From Conyzicola lurida (lineage in GTDB: Bacteria > Actinomycetota > Actinomycetes > Actinomycetales > Microbacteriaceae), in assembly GCF_014204935.1 (NCBI RefSeq), contig NZ_JACHMJ010000001.1:1426001-1490000 (forward strand): 64,000 nt of DNA. Reading direction: 5' to 3'. Below the pieces are notes generated by a model, which worked only from the letters and a program-made list of their open reading frames with translations, did not search any database and was not told where the DNA came from. This document shows, piece after piece, positions 23,725 to 32,760 of the stretch. Positions within the stretch are counted from its first letter, which is position 1. Every line of letters starts with the position of its first letter. Both the position numbers and the translations under genes were made by a program.

Positions 23725-25062
23725 TTATGACCAGTCGGGTGCCGCCGGGCGCACGTTGTGGTTCTGGTCGAACAGGTTGCCCGGGTCGTAGCCGGCCTTG
23801 ACCTCACGGAGTCGGCGGAGCGTCTCGGGCGGGTACATGAGGGTGGTCGCCTCGTCGCTCGCCAGAGCGGAGAAGTTGCCGTACAGCCCCTGCACGTGCG
23901 GCAGCAGCGTGGCCCACTCCGCGTTGTACGCGGCGACCGCCTCGTCGGGTGCATCGGGTGGGAAGAACGCCGCCGAGATGACGAGCACCTCGCTGTCGCG
24001 GTAGGCGAGCGCGGTGGCGTCCGGCTCGACCCGGTTGAACGCGCCGCGCAGGTACCGGATCATTAGCACCGAACCGGCCAGGTTCTCGAAGACCCGGGCG
24101 AGCGCGGCGACAGCGTCGTCGTCGAAGTCCGCGGCGAAGCCGTTGTTGTTCGCGACGCGGATCCCCTCGGGCGGGTGCGGTGGTTCGCCGAGCACGTCGG
24201 CGTACGACATACGCTCGACGCTGCTGCCGGTGACCCCGTCGATCGCGAGCAGCGGGGCGATCGCGGCCGTGGCTGCCGCGTCATCCGTGCCGGCGTAGCA
24301 GACGAGCACCTGCGCGCCGGCGGGCATGTCGCCCATGGCCGGCATGGCCAAGAATGTCGAGTTCAGCTCCTCGGGTGCCGCGCGCATCACGTCGCGCCAG
24401 GCGCGCAGCAGCCCGCCGATCGAGTTGTGCTCGACCGGGATCGCGCCGAAGTGCACGCCCTCCAGCGGGTGCGCGCGGAAGATGAAGCTTGTGACGACCC
24501 CGAAGTTGCCGCCGCCGCCCCGCAGTGCCCAGAACAGGTCGGCGTGGTCGGTGGCGTTGGCGGTGAGGATGTCGCCGTTCGACGTCACCACCTCCGCCTC
24601 GACGAGGCTGTCGATCGCGAGCCCGAACTGCCGCACGAGCCAGCCGATTCCGCCGCCGAGCGTGAGACCGCCGACCCCGACCGACGCGGTGTCGCCGGAG
24701 GTCAGGGCGAGGTCGTAGCTGCGCAGTGTCTCTGCGACGGCACCCCAGCGCGCTCCACCGCCGATGCGCACGAGGTCGTCGTCGAGCACCTCGACCTCGG
24801 CGAGCCGGGACAGGTCGATCACCAGCCCGCCGTCGTTCGTGCTGTGTCCGCTGCCGCTGTGCCCGCCGCTGCGCACCGAGAGCACGAGGCCGTTGTCGCG
24901 CGCGAAGGCGACCGCGGCGGCCGTCTCGTGCGCCGACCGGGGCTGTACGACCACGGCGGGATGGCCGGTGCGGGTCCAGGTCTCGCTCGCCCGGTCGTAC
25001 TCCGCGTCGCCCGCGCGGTAGGCCGGGACGGGCAGGAGCTGGTCGATATCGATCGTGCTCAT
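23725..25062 (-). CDS. FAD-dependent oxidase, berberine-bridge-enzyme type
   Basis: 445 residues. An N-terminal PCMH-type FAD-binding domain (WTRTGHPAVVVQPRSAHE, about 29-210) contains RSGGHSGSGH with His68 in the position used for covalent 8-alpha-histidyl FAD linkage. The second attachment cysteine of bicovalent family members is absent: the segment reads VGVGGLTLGGGIGW. The substrate domain follows, and the C-terminus carries the berberine-like YDPGNLFDQNHNV motif. Relatives oxidise sugars, alkaloids or secondary metabolites; the substrate here is unknown. No secretion signal is seen. GGAGGG sits 7 nt before the ATG. Confidence 0.88.
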   Translation of the reverse strand: MSTIDIDQLLPVPAYRAGDAEYDRASETWTRTGHPAVVVQPRSAHETAAAVAFARDNGLVLSVRSGGHSGSGHSTNDGGLVIDLSRLAEVEVLDDDLVRIGGGARWGAVAETLRSYDLALTSGDTASVGVGGLTLGGGIGWLVRQFGLAIDSLVEAEVVTSNGDILTANATDHADLFWALRGGGGNFGVVTSFIFRAHPLEGVHFGAIPVEHNSIGGLLRAWRDVMRAAPEELNSTFLAMPAMGDMPAGAQVLVCYAGTDDAAATAAIAPLLAIDGVTGSSVERMSYADVLGEPPHPPEGIRVANNNGFAADFDDDAVAALARVFENLAGSVLMIRYLRGAFNRVEPDATALAYRDSEVLVISAAFFPPDAPDEAVAAYNAEWATLLPHVQGLYGNFSALASDEATTLMYPPETLRRLREVKAGYDPGNLFDQNHNVRPAAPDWS

Positions 25063-25147
25063 GGTTCTCCCTCCGCGTTTCGCTCACATTGTTCTCCGGC
25101 CCGCCGACACGGGCAACCGGGTCGCGCGGATGCGGCAGAATCGTGAG

Positions 25148-25705
25148 ATGAGTTCGTCCGCCTCGCAACCCGGGTCCGTCGTCGCCGTCAGCCGGTCGGC
25201 CAGCCACTCGTTCAGCAAGCCCGCCGCCGAGGCGATCACCCTGATCGAGAACTGGGGCGTCGAGGGCGACGCGCACGCCGGCGTGACGGCGCAGCACCTG
25301 TACGTGGTGAAGAAGGACCCGACCCGGGCGAACCTCACCCAGGTGCACCTCATCCAGGAGGAGCTGTTCGCCGAGCTGGCCGACCGGTTCACCGTCGGCC
25401 CCGGCGAACTGGGCGAGAACGTGACGACGCGCGGCGTCGACCTGCTGACGCTGCCGCTCGGGACCCGCCTCCACCTCGGTACCACCGCCGTCGTCGAGGT
25501 GACGGGGCTCCGCAGTCCGTGTTCGCAGATCAACGCGTACCAGGGCGGACTGATGAAGGCACTCGTCGCGAAGGACGACGACGGCTGCGTCATCCGGAAG
25601 TCGGGAATCATGGGGATCGTCGTCGCCGGCGGGGTCGTGGCACCCGGCGACGGGCTGCGCGTCGAACTGCCCGCCGGCGAGCACATAGCGCTCGGTGTCG
25701 TTTAG
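25148..25705 (+). CDS. MOSC domain protein
   Basis: 185 residues consisting mostly of a MOSC domain, as found at the C-terminus of molybdenum cofactor sulfurases and in YiiM-like proteins. Seen: VHLIQEELFAEL, GELGENVTTRGVDLLTLPLG and Cys125 in GLRSPCSQI, the conserved cysteine thought to carry sulfur or bind the cofactor. Stand-alone MOSC proteins are presumed to act in molybdopterin chemistry or detoxification of N-hydroxylated compounds. ATG 25148 fits family length; the longer frame from 25055 is not supported. It is divergent from the FAD oxidase across 85 bp. Confidence 0.85.
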   Translation: MSSSASQPGSVVAVSRSASHSFSKPAAEAITLIENWGVEGDAHAGVTAQHLYVVKKDPTRANLTQVHLIQEELFAELADRFTVGPGELGENVTTRGVDLLTLPLGTRLHLGTTAVVEVTGLRSPCSQINAYQGGLMKALVAKDDDGCVIRKSGIMGIVVAGGVVAPGDGLRVELPAGEHIALGVV

Positions 25706-25720
25706 GCGCAGAGTGGGCGT

Positions 25721-26278
25721 ATGAGCCCTGAGGAAGCGGCCGCCCTGTTGGGGGTCTCCGTCGACGCGACGCCGGCGGAGGTCGAGCGAGCGTACCGACG
25801 ACGGGCGCGTACCGTGCACCCCGACCGGCTGGTCGGCGCGTCCGACGGCCAGATCACCTCCGCGGCGGGCGAGTTCGCCCGATTGACCAGAGCGCACGAG
25901 TCGATGCTGCGCCACCTCGCCGACCGCCCCGTCGAGGCGATCCTCGAGCCTGAGTACGGCTCCCGCCCCGCGCCACCACGCTGGGTGATCCTCGGCTGGC
26001 TCGGCGTCATCCTCGTCGCCGGTGTGATCTCGTTCTACGGCGGGGTCTTCCCGTATTCCACCGCCGACGTCGTGCTGCGACTGCTGCCGCTCGCCGCCGT
26101 CGCTACGGCCTACGCCCTGACCTCGAAGCCCGTGTTCTACGCGGCCACCCTCGCCCTGCTCGCGGTCAGCGTGCTGGTCACGCTCGCGCTCGCGACGTTC
26201 GGCTCGCTCATCGCCCTCGGCCTGCTGGTGCTGCCGGTCGTCGGACTGCTCGTGCTCGGTCGTCGCGCGCGGATGTGA
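25721..26278 (+). CDS. J-domain membrane protein
   Basis: 185 residues. The first ~65 form a J domain (EEAAALLGVSVDATPAEVERAY) with the essential HPD at 33-35, so it should be able to stimulate an Hsp70 ATPase. It lacks the Gly/Phe, zinc-finger and C-terminal domains of DnaJ. After residue ~85 there are three to four hydrophobic helices, so the J domain is displayed at the cytoplasmic face of the membrane. It starts 15 nt after the MOSC stop and may be co-transcribed with it. Client and Hsp70 partner are unknown. Confidence 0.8.
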   Translation: MSPEEAAALLGVSVDATPAEVERAYRRRARTVHPDRLVGASDGQITSAAGEFARLTRAHESMLRHLADRPVEAILEPEYGSRPAPPRWVILGWLGVILVAGVISFYGGVFPYSTADVVLRLLPLAAVATAYALTSKPVFYAATLALLAVSVLVTLALATFGSLIALGLLVLPVVGLLVLGRRARM

Positions 26279-26310
26279 GATCTGACGCCGGCCGCGCGTA
26301 GGCTTGATCG

Positions 26311-26640
26311 ATGGCTTCGCGAGACAACTTCCTCCCCCGCGGCCGGGCGAGCCTCGAGGTCCTGCGCGCCGAGGCGAACCAGGAGCTCGAGACGATCGTC
26401 GAGGAGCGGCTGCTGAGCGGCGAAGACCCGTGGGCGTTTATGGAAGAACTGCCGACGGTCGACGAACTCGTCGTCTACCTGCTGCGCGCGGACGCGATCA
26501 ACGCGAACGACGGACGCCAGCCTTCCGCGACGCGCGAGTACCGCGTGCTCCGCCAGATCGCGCTCGAGCACCCCGGCCTGACCAAGACCGTGTGGCGGCT
26601 GCTCGGCGACAACGGGCCGCTCGCCCGGCAGTACTGGTAG
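26311..26640 (+). CDS. Small conserved hypothetical protein
   Basis: 109 residues, soluble and helical, acidic overall; I cannot assign a family. The intact frame, the clean TAGGCT hexamer 6 nt before the ATG (leaderless pattern) and position in a run of same-strand genes support a real gene. It precedes the SNF2 helicase by 59 nt but has its own promoter. Confidence 0.68.
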   Translation: MASRDNFLPRGRASLEVLRAEANQELETIVEERLLSGEDPWAFMEELPTVDELVVYLLRADAINANDGRQPSATREYRVLRQIALEHPGLTKTVWRLLGDNGPLARQYW

Positions 26641-26699
26641 CCGCGCCGCCGCCCGCCGGTCCGCGCGTCAGTGTCGGCGCACCGTGGGAGCATTGACGC

Positions 26700-29600
26700 A
26701 TGCCGTCTGAGCTCGCTCCCCTGGTCGACGTGCGCGACATGGTGCGACTGGTCGGGCAGAGCGCGTTCCAGCGCGGCCGAGAGTACGCCCGCGACGGCGC
26801 CGTCTCCGAGATCGACTGGGACGACGAGAGCGGCCTGCTGAGCAGCACCGTGCGCGGTTCGGCCGAGAACCCCTACCGCTGCCACATCGAACTCGCCCCG
26901 GCGCGCGACGGCTACCACCGCCCGGTCAGCGGCAACTGCTCCTGCCCGCTGATGGCGAACTGCAAGCACGTGGCCGCCACCTTGGTCGAGTGCAACACCA
27001 TCCACCTGCGCGAACCGGCGAGATCGTCGACCAAGGCCAGCGAGGGCCTGCAGCGTGGCAGCGACCTAGCGAAGACAAACACTCAGACCCGGGATGCCGC
27101 GGCGCCGCCGCCGCCCGACTGGAAGACCGTGCTCGGCGCCCTGACCGAGCCGCCCGTAGCGACGGTGCTCGAAGCGCTCAAGAGCGACGTCGAGACCCCG
27201 CTCGCGCTGCAGTTCGAACTGCGGGAACAGACGCCGCGCACCCGCGACCGTTGGCGCGGTCCGACCGCCACCGCCGCCACCAGTTGGCAGGACGGGGTCG
27301 AGTACCGCCTGGGTGTACGGCCGGCGGTGCTGAGCGGCGCCGGCAACTGGGTGCGCGGCAACGTCACCTGGAACTCGCTCGGTTACCAGAGCAACCGGCT
27401 CGCGCTGAACCCCGTCCACCAGCGCTGGTTCGCGCAGTTCGCCGCGCTCTACCGGGCGACCACGCGCGACGTGTACACCGGCCAGGACACCGACTGGATC
27501 TACCTCGACGAGTTCCACTCCACACTGCTCTGGCAGCTGCTCGACGAAGCCCGGAGGCTCGGGGTCGAGCTGATCGGGGCCAAGAAGGACGCGGTGGTGA
27601 CGGTCGGTTCCGCGGCCACCGTCAGCCTCGATGCGGCGCGGGACGCGGCATCCGGCGATCTTTCTCTCGCCCCGGTGCTCGTCATCGACGGCCAGCCGCT
27701 GTCGGCTTCGTCGGCCGGCGCCATCGGCGGCCACGGGGTGTACTCGGCCGGCTTCGCGCCGACGACGTTCACGCTCGCCCCCACCGCCGCGCCGCTCACC
27801 GACGAGCAGCGGCGCCTGCTCGGGCGCGAGGCGACGGTCGCCATCCCCGCGGCCGACGTCGACGAGTTCCTCGGCGAGTACTTCGCCACGCTGCGCCGGG
27901 GTGTATCGATCACGAGCCTGGACGCCTCCGTCGACCTGCCGCAGGTGCTGCCGCCCATCCTCGTGCTGTCGGCGAAGTTCGGCCGCAACCAGTCGCTCGC
28001 GCTCGCCTGGGAGTGGGAGTACCAGGCCGGCCCGAAGGTCCGGCGCATCCCGCTCGGGCCCTCGCGCGACGATTCGCGCGACCTCGCCGTCGAGTCCGCC
28101 ATCCTCGGCCGGGTCGAGGCGCTGCTCGCGGCGCCACCCGCGACCGTGTTGCTCGCCCCGCAGAAGCTGCAGGGGCTCGAGGCCGCCGAGTTCTGCGCCG
28201 ACGTGCTGCCACTGCTCGAGGCCGTCGAGGGCCTGCGCGTCGACACGACCGGCAAGCGGCCCGACTACCGCGAGCTCACCGAGGTGCCGACGCTGGTCGT
28301 GACGACGGTAGAGACCGACAAGCGCGACTGGTTCGACCTCGGCGTCATCGTCACGATCGAGGGTCGCAAGGTGCCGTTCGGCCCGCTCTTCGCTGCCCTG
28401 TCGAAGGGGCTGAAGAAACTGATGCTCGTCGACAACTCCTACCTCTCGCTCGAGCAGCCCGTGTTCGACGAACTGCGGGTTCTGCTCGCCGAGGCCTCCG
28501 CCCTCGCCGAGTGGGAGCCCGACGCCCCGAAGATCAGCCGCTACCAGGCCAGCCTCTGGGCCGACTTCGAGGACCTCGCCGACGAGACGGAGCAGGCCGT
28601 CTCCTGGCGCGCTACCGCCGCGGGGCTCATGGCCGTGGACGGGGTCGAGGCGACTCCCCCGCCCGCCGGCCTCCACGCCACCCTGCGTCCGTACCAGCAG
28701 GACGGCTTCGATTGGCTCGCGTTCCTGTGGACACACGGCCTCGGCGGCGTGCTCGCCGACGACATGGGACTCGGCAAGACACTGCAGACGCTCGCGCTGG
28801 TGCAGCACGCGAGGTCGGTCGCCGAACCTGCCGAAGCGCCCGGTCGACAGGCCCAGATGCCGTTCCTCGTCGTCGCCCCCACCTCGGTCGTCTCCAACTG
28901 GGTGACCGAGGCCCAGCGTTTCACCCCCGGTCTCGTGGTGCGCGGCATCACCGCCACCAATTCGAAGAGCCGGGTGTCGCTCGCCGCGCAGGCCGCGGGC
29001 GCCGACATCGTCGTCACCTCGTACGCGCTGTTCCGGCTCGACTTCGACCGCTACCAAGAACTCGGCTGGGCCGGACTGGTGCTCGACGAGGCGCAGTTCG
29101 TCAAGAACCCCGCGTCGAAGGCTCATCAGGCCGCGGTCGACCTCGCGGCTCCGTTCAAGCTCGCGATCACCGGCACGCCGATGGAGAACAGCCTCGTCGA
29201 CCTGTGGTCGCTCTTCCAGATCGTGGCGCCAGGCCTGTTCCCGTCACACCGCCGGTTCACCGACGACTACATCAAGCCGATTACCTCGAGCGCCGCGAAC
29301 GAGTCGGAGCGTGCGGCCGAACTGCTGGCCCAGTTGCGGCGCCGCATCCGCCCGCTCATGATGCGCCGCACGAAAGACCTCGTCGCCACCGAGCTGCCCG
29401 CCAAGCAGGAGCAGGTGCTGACCATCGATCTGGCCCCGCGGCACCGCGCGCTCTACGACACCTTCCTGCAGAAGGAGCGCCAGAAACTGCTCGGTCTCAT
29501 CGACGACATGGACAAGAACCGGTTCATCGTCTTCCGGTCGCTCACCCTGCTGCGCATGCTCAGCCTCGATGCCTCCCTCGTCGATGACATGTACAGCGAC

Positions 29601-30113
29601 ATCCCGTCGTCGAAACTCGACGCGCTCTTCGAACAGCTCGACGACGTCGTGGCCGAGGGGCACCGCGCCCTCGTCTTCAGCCAGTTCACCAGCTTTCTCA
29701 AGAAGACCGCGGCCCGCCTCGACGCTCAAGGCATCGCTTACGAGTACCTCGACGGCGCGACACTCAAGCGCGCCGACGTCATCGCGCGGTTCAAGCAGGG
29801 CGATGCGCCGCTGTTCCTGATCAGCCTCAAGGCGGGCGGCTTCGGCCTCAACCTCACCGAGGCCGACTATGTCTTTATGCTCGACCCGTGGTGGAATCCC
29901 GCGTCGGAGGCGCAGGCGATCGACCGCACCCACCGCATCGGCCAGACCAAAAACGTGATGGTCTACCGCATGGTGGCGAGGGGCACGATCGAGGAGAAGG
30001 TCATGGCCCTCAAGGAGCAGAAGTCGCGGCTGTTCGACGCCGTGATGGACGACGACGCGGTCTTCAGCTCGGCGCTGACCGCCGACGACATCCGGGGATT
30101 GCTCGAGAGCTAG
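26700..30113 (+). CDS. SWIM zinc-finger SNF2-family helicase
   Basis: 1137 residues. An N-terminal SWIM zinc finger is formed by Cys80-x-Cys82-x5-Cys88-x-His90. A long middle region (about 150-640) is followed by a two-lobed SNF2 ATPase: Walker A DDMGLGKT near 690, the DEAQ box near 797, and a C-terminal helicase lobe with SQFTSFLKK and DPWWNPASEAQAIDRTHRIGQ (motif VI). These are DNA-stimulated translocases that remodel protein-DNA complexes; in bacteria the close relatives are of the HepA/RapA-like SNF2 class with unknown specific targets. GGGAG lies 9 nt before the ATG. Confidence 0.9.
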   Translation: MPSELAPLVDVRDMVRLVGQSAFQRGREYARDGAVSEIDWDDESGLLSSTVRGSAENPYRCHIELAPARDGYHRPVSGNCSCPLMANCKHVAATLVECNTIHLREPARSSTKASEGLQRGSDLAKTNTQTRDAAAPPPPDWKTVLGALTEPPVATVLEALKSDVETPLALQFELREQTPRTRDRWRGPTATAATSWQDGVEYRLGVRPAVLSGAGNWVRGNVTWNSLGYQSNRLALNPVHQRWFAQFAALYRATTRDVYTGQDTDWIYLDEFHSTLLWQLLDEARRLGVELIGAKKDAVVTVGSAATVSLDAARDAASGDLSLAPVLVIDGQPLSASSAGAIGGHGVYSAGFAPTTFTLAPTAAPLTDEQRRLLGREATVAIPAADVDEFLGEYFATLRRGVSITSLDASVDLPQVLPPILVLSAKFGRNQSLALAWEWEYQAGPKVRRIPLGPSRDDSRDLAVESAILGRVEALLAAPPATVLLAPQKLQGLEAAEFCADVLPLLEAVEGLRVDTTGKRPDYRELTEVPTLVVTTVETDKRDWFDLGVIVTIEGRKVPFGPLFAALSKGLKKLMLVDNSYLSLEQPVFDELRVLLAEASALAEWEPDAPKISRYQASLWADFEDLADETEQAVSWRATAAGLMAVDGVEATPPPAGLHATLRPYQQDGFDWLAFLWTHGLGGVLADDMGLGKTLQTLALVQHARSVAEPAEAPGRQAQMPFLVVAPTSVVSNWVTEAQRFTPGLVVRGITATNSKSRVSLAAQAAGADIVVTSYALFRLDFDRYQELGWAGLVLDEAQFVKNPASKAHQAAVDLAAPFKLAITGTPMENSLVDLWSLFQIVAPGLFPSHRRFTDDYIKPITSSAANESERAAELLAQLRRRIRPLMMRRTKDLVATELPAKQEQVLTIDLAPRHRALYDTFLQKERQKLLGLIDDMDKNRFIVFRSLTLLRMLSLDASLVDDMYSDIPSSKLDALFEQLDDVVAEGHRALVFSQFTSFLKKTAARLDAQGIAYEYLDGATLKRADVIARFKQGDAPLFLISLKAGGFGLNLTEADYVFMLDPWWNPASEAQAIDRTHRIGQTKNVMVYRMVARGTIEEKVMALKEQKSRLFDAVMDDDAVFSSALTADDIRGLLES

Positions 30114-30130
30114 CGGGTACCCTTGATCGG

Positions 30131-31456
30131 GTGAACCACAACTACCGCGATGCCCCCGTCGACACGAAGTCCGCAGAATCCCTCGCCACGCAGAACCTGA
30201 CCCTGGCGACGGTCGATACGACGGATGCCGCGGCATTCGGTTCCTGGCTGCAGGCGGAGTCGCGCGGCTTCCACGACGGCACCGTCGACGACGAGATGAT
30301 CGCCGCATGGGTCGAGGGTCTCGCCTACCGCCGCACCACGGGTGTCTTCGACGGGACCACGACGGATACCGCGGCCCCCGTCGCCACTGTCAGCTCGTGG
30401 ATCGCTCCCCTCACCGTGCCCGGGCGACGCACCGTCGACGCGTGGGCGATCAGCGCCGTCACCGTCGCGCCCACCCACCGTCGCCGCGGCGTCGCCCGCG
30501 ACCTGCTCGAGTCCGAGCTGCGCACCGCGGCCGCGCTCGGCGTGCCGCTGGCCACCCTGACCGTCTCCGAGGCCACGATCTACGGCCGCTTCGGCTTCGC
30601 CCCGTCGGTGATGGCCGCCGACTGGACGATCAACACCCGCCGCGCGACCTGGACCGGTACCGTGCCGCACGGCCGCGTGCAGTTCATCAGCATCGATGAG
30701 TTCCTCGAGCAGGGACCCGCGATCCTCGAGGCCGCGCGCCTCGCCTCCCCCGGCCAAGTCGAGCCGTGGCCGCTGCTCTGGAAGCGCATCGCCGGCCGCG
30801 TGCCCGGCGACAAGGACGCGTCGAAGAACATCCGCGTCGTGCGCTACGACGATGTCGCCGGCGACCCGCAGGGCTTCGCGGTCTACCGCATGATCGAGAA
30901 CACGGGCGAGATGTTCGGGTTCACGCTCGACGTGCTGTTCCAGACCTCGACGACAGACGACGCCTACGCGGGCCTCTGGCGCTTCCTGGTCGAGATGGAC
31001 CTCACCACCGAGATCACCGCCAAACTGCGAGCGGTCGACGAGGCGTTCTCCTGGCAGGTCTCCGACTTCCGCTCCGCCCGCAAAACGACGCAGCGAGACC
31101 ACCTCTGGACGCGCATCATCGACGTGAAGGCCGCGCTCGAGGCCCGCGACTACAGCGCCCACGGCACCATCGTGCTCGAGGTCGCCGACCCGCTCGGATT
31201 CGCCGAGGGCCGCTACCTGCTGACGATCGCCGACGACGGCGCGGCCACCGTAGACCTGCTCCTCGGCGATGTGCCGGATGACGCGGCGCACGTCGCGCTG
31301 AGCGTCAACGCCCTCAGCGCGATCTACCTCGGCGGCGTCTCCGCGGTCACGCTCACGCGCGCCGGCCGCATCACCGAGGTGCGCGAGGGGTCGTCGAGCG
31401 CGCTCGACGCGTCATTCCGCTCAGCGGTGACGCCGTGGTTGAGCATCTGGTTCTAG
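30131..31456 (+). CDS. Eis-like GNAT N-acetyltransferase
   Basis: 441 residues, the length of the three-domain Eis family rather than a simple GNAT. The N-terminal GNAT domain has VAPTHRRRGVARDLLESEL (acetyl-CoA binding, about 116-134) and YGRFGF; the second GNAT-like region and the C-terminal SCP2-like domain (ADPLGFAEGRYLLTIADDG onward) complete the Eis fold, and the protein ends in a free carboxylate of WF, as in Eis. Known Eis proteins acetylate aminoglycosides at several amines and some proteins. GTG 30131 is 7 nt after TACCCT, so it is likely leaderless. Aminoglycoside activity is possible but unproven. Confidence 0.87.
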   Translation: MNHNYRDAPVDTKSAESLATQNLTLATVDTTDAAAFGSWLQAESRGFHDGTVDDEMIAAWVEGLAYRRTTGVFDGTTTDTAAPVATVSSWIAPLTVPGRRTVDAWAISAVTVAPTHRRRGVARDLLESELRTAAALGVPLATLTVSEATIYGRFGFAPSVMAADWTINTRRATWTGTVPHGRVQFISIDEFLEQGPAILEAARLASPGQVEPWPLLWKRIAGRVPGDKDASKNIRVVRYDDVAGDPQGFAVYRMIENTGEMFGFTLDVLFQTSTTDDAYAGLWRFLVEMDLTTEITAKLRAVDEAFSWQVSDFRSARKTTQRDHLWTRIIDVKAALEARDYSAHGTIVLEVADPLGFAEGRYLLTIADDGAATVDLLLGDVPDDAAHVALSVNALSAIYLGGVSAVTLTRAGRITEVREGSSSALDASFRSAVTPWLSIWF

Positions 31457-31514
31457 AGCTTTTCTGTCGCGGCTCTCTGAGGGTGGCCGGCAGACAGACC
31501 CGGTCGGGGAGGGG

Positions 31515-32381
31515 TCAGTCGACCCGCATGAACCACGGCGGGTAGACCGCGACACGGGTGCTGAAACCGGAGCCCTTCACGATCGCCTTGACGGCGTCGC
31601 GGGCCTTGTCGTTGGCGACGCCGATGAGCGAGACCAGCTCGAACGGGAACTCGTCCTTGACGAGGTACTCGGCGGCGAGGATCTGTACCGACTCCTCGTC
31701 GGCGCGGAGCTTGCGCAGCACGCGGTCGCCGGCCTCACGGGTCGTGGCGAAGCGGGTGAGGGTGTGGGCGGCGTCGCCGTCGGTGACGACGACCGCTGCC
31801 TCGCGCTCTGCCTCCTCGGCATCGTGGGCGTCGACGACGCTCTTCACCGAGCTGACCAGGATGACGTAGTCGGATGCCACGGCCTCTCGGGTCGCCGCAG
31901 ACAATCGCGGGTCGGCGACTCGCTCGCGCACGCTCACCCAGACGCTCGACGTGGGGCTGAGGAAGAACGGTACGTAGCTCGCGACCGAGGCGTCGTTTTC
32001 GTCGGAGACGACGATGGTGCGGCGCGATTCGCGGGTCTCGTCGGAGGAGATGTCGACCGTCGGGCGCTTCTCCCAGGCATCGCTCGCGTCGGCAAGCAGG
32101 CGGCCGGAGCTGAGGATGTCGGCGAGGTTGCTGACGTGCGTGACGTGGTAGATGCGCTGGTCGCCGACCTCGACGGGAGGGTTGCGCAGCGACGACGCTG
32201 TGGCCGGCTTGCGCGGTGCCGTCAGCGACGACGCCCGCGGCCGGGTCACTCGGGTCTTCGCCACAGCGACGGGAATTTCCGGCGCCGCCTTGGGGAAGCA
32301 GGCGTCACACAGCCCATAATCGAGCCCGTGGATGCATTCCTCGCCCAAGTCAAAACCTTTCATCAGCGTGGATCTGTCCAC
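31515..32381 (-). CDS. DarT-like ssDNA ADP-ribosyltransferase with N-terminal zinc finger
   Basis: 288 residues. The DarT/DUF4433 domain starts at IYHVTHVSNLADILSSGRLLAD (77-98) and ends with ILAAEYLVKDEFPFELVSLIGV (234-255), whose Glu238 sits at the catalytic glutamate position of DarT; VPFFLSPTS (137-145) matches the internal family motif. DarT toxins ADP-ribosylate thymidine in single-stranded DNA, normally opposed by DarG. Upstream is an extra CIHGLDYGLCDAC cluster (Cys16, His18, Cys25, Cys28) that looks like a zinc knuckle. No macrodomain DarG lies nearby, which is odd for an active toxin. The start is GTG 32381; ATG 32363 is the alternative. Confidence 0.78.
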   Translation of the reverse strand: MDRSTLMKGFDLGEECIHGLDYGLCDACFPKAAPEIPVAVAKTRVTRPRASSLTAPRKPATASSLRNPPVEVGDQRIYHVTHVSNLADILSSGRLLADASDAWEKRPTVDISSDETRESRRTIVVSDENDASVASYVPFFLSPTSSVWVSVRERVADPRLSAATREAVASDYVILVSSVKSVVDAHDAEEAEREAAVVVTDGDAAHTLTRFATTREAGDRVLRKLRADEESVQILAAEYLVKDEFPFELVSLIGVANDKARDAVKAIVKGSGFSTRVAVYPPWFMRVD

Positions 32382-32453
32382 CTATCTACGTTACGCGGGT
32401 TTCGAGCGACACGCGCACCCGCGCGATGTCGGCGGGCGACCTAAGCTGGCTCA

Positions 32454-32735
32454 ATGAGCACTTCCGCACCCGCCGACCGCGCCCAGTACATCCCCGACGC
32501 CGGATCGGTGCTGATGTTCAGCACGACGTGGTGCGGCTACTGCAAGAACCTCAAGTCGCAGCTCGACAAGGCCGGCGTCGCCTACACCGAGGTCAACATC
32601 GAAGAGGTCGAGGGCACCGCCGAACTGGTGGCCTCGGTCAACGGGGGCAACCAGACGGTGCCCACCCTCGTCTTCCCCGACGGCAGCACCGCGACCAACC
32701 CGTCGCTCGCCGACGTGCAGGCGCGCCTGGGCTAG
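32454..32735 (+). CDS. mrx1: Mycoredoxin
   Basis: 93-residue glutaredoxin-fold protein with CGYC at 27-30 and the SVNGGNQTVPTLVFPDGST segment (thioredoxin-fold cis-Pro in TVP) shared with mycobacterial Mrx1. Mycoredoxins reduce mycothiol mixed disulfides in Actinobacteria, using mycothiol and mycothione reductase, so this implies the host makes mycothiol. ATG 32454 is 6 nt after TAAGCT (leaderless type). It is divergent from the DarT-like gene. Confidence 0.9.
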   Translation: MSTSAPADRAQYIPDAGSVLMFSTTWCGYCKNLKSQLDKAGVAYTEVNIEEVEGTAELVASVNGGNQTVPTLVFPDGSTATNPSLADVQARLG

Positions 32736-32760
32736 CAGCGGGACCCGGCACTCGTCCTGG

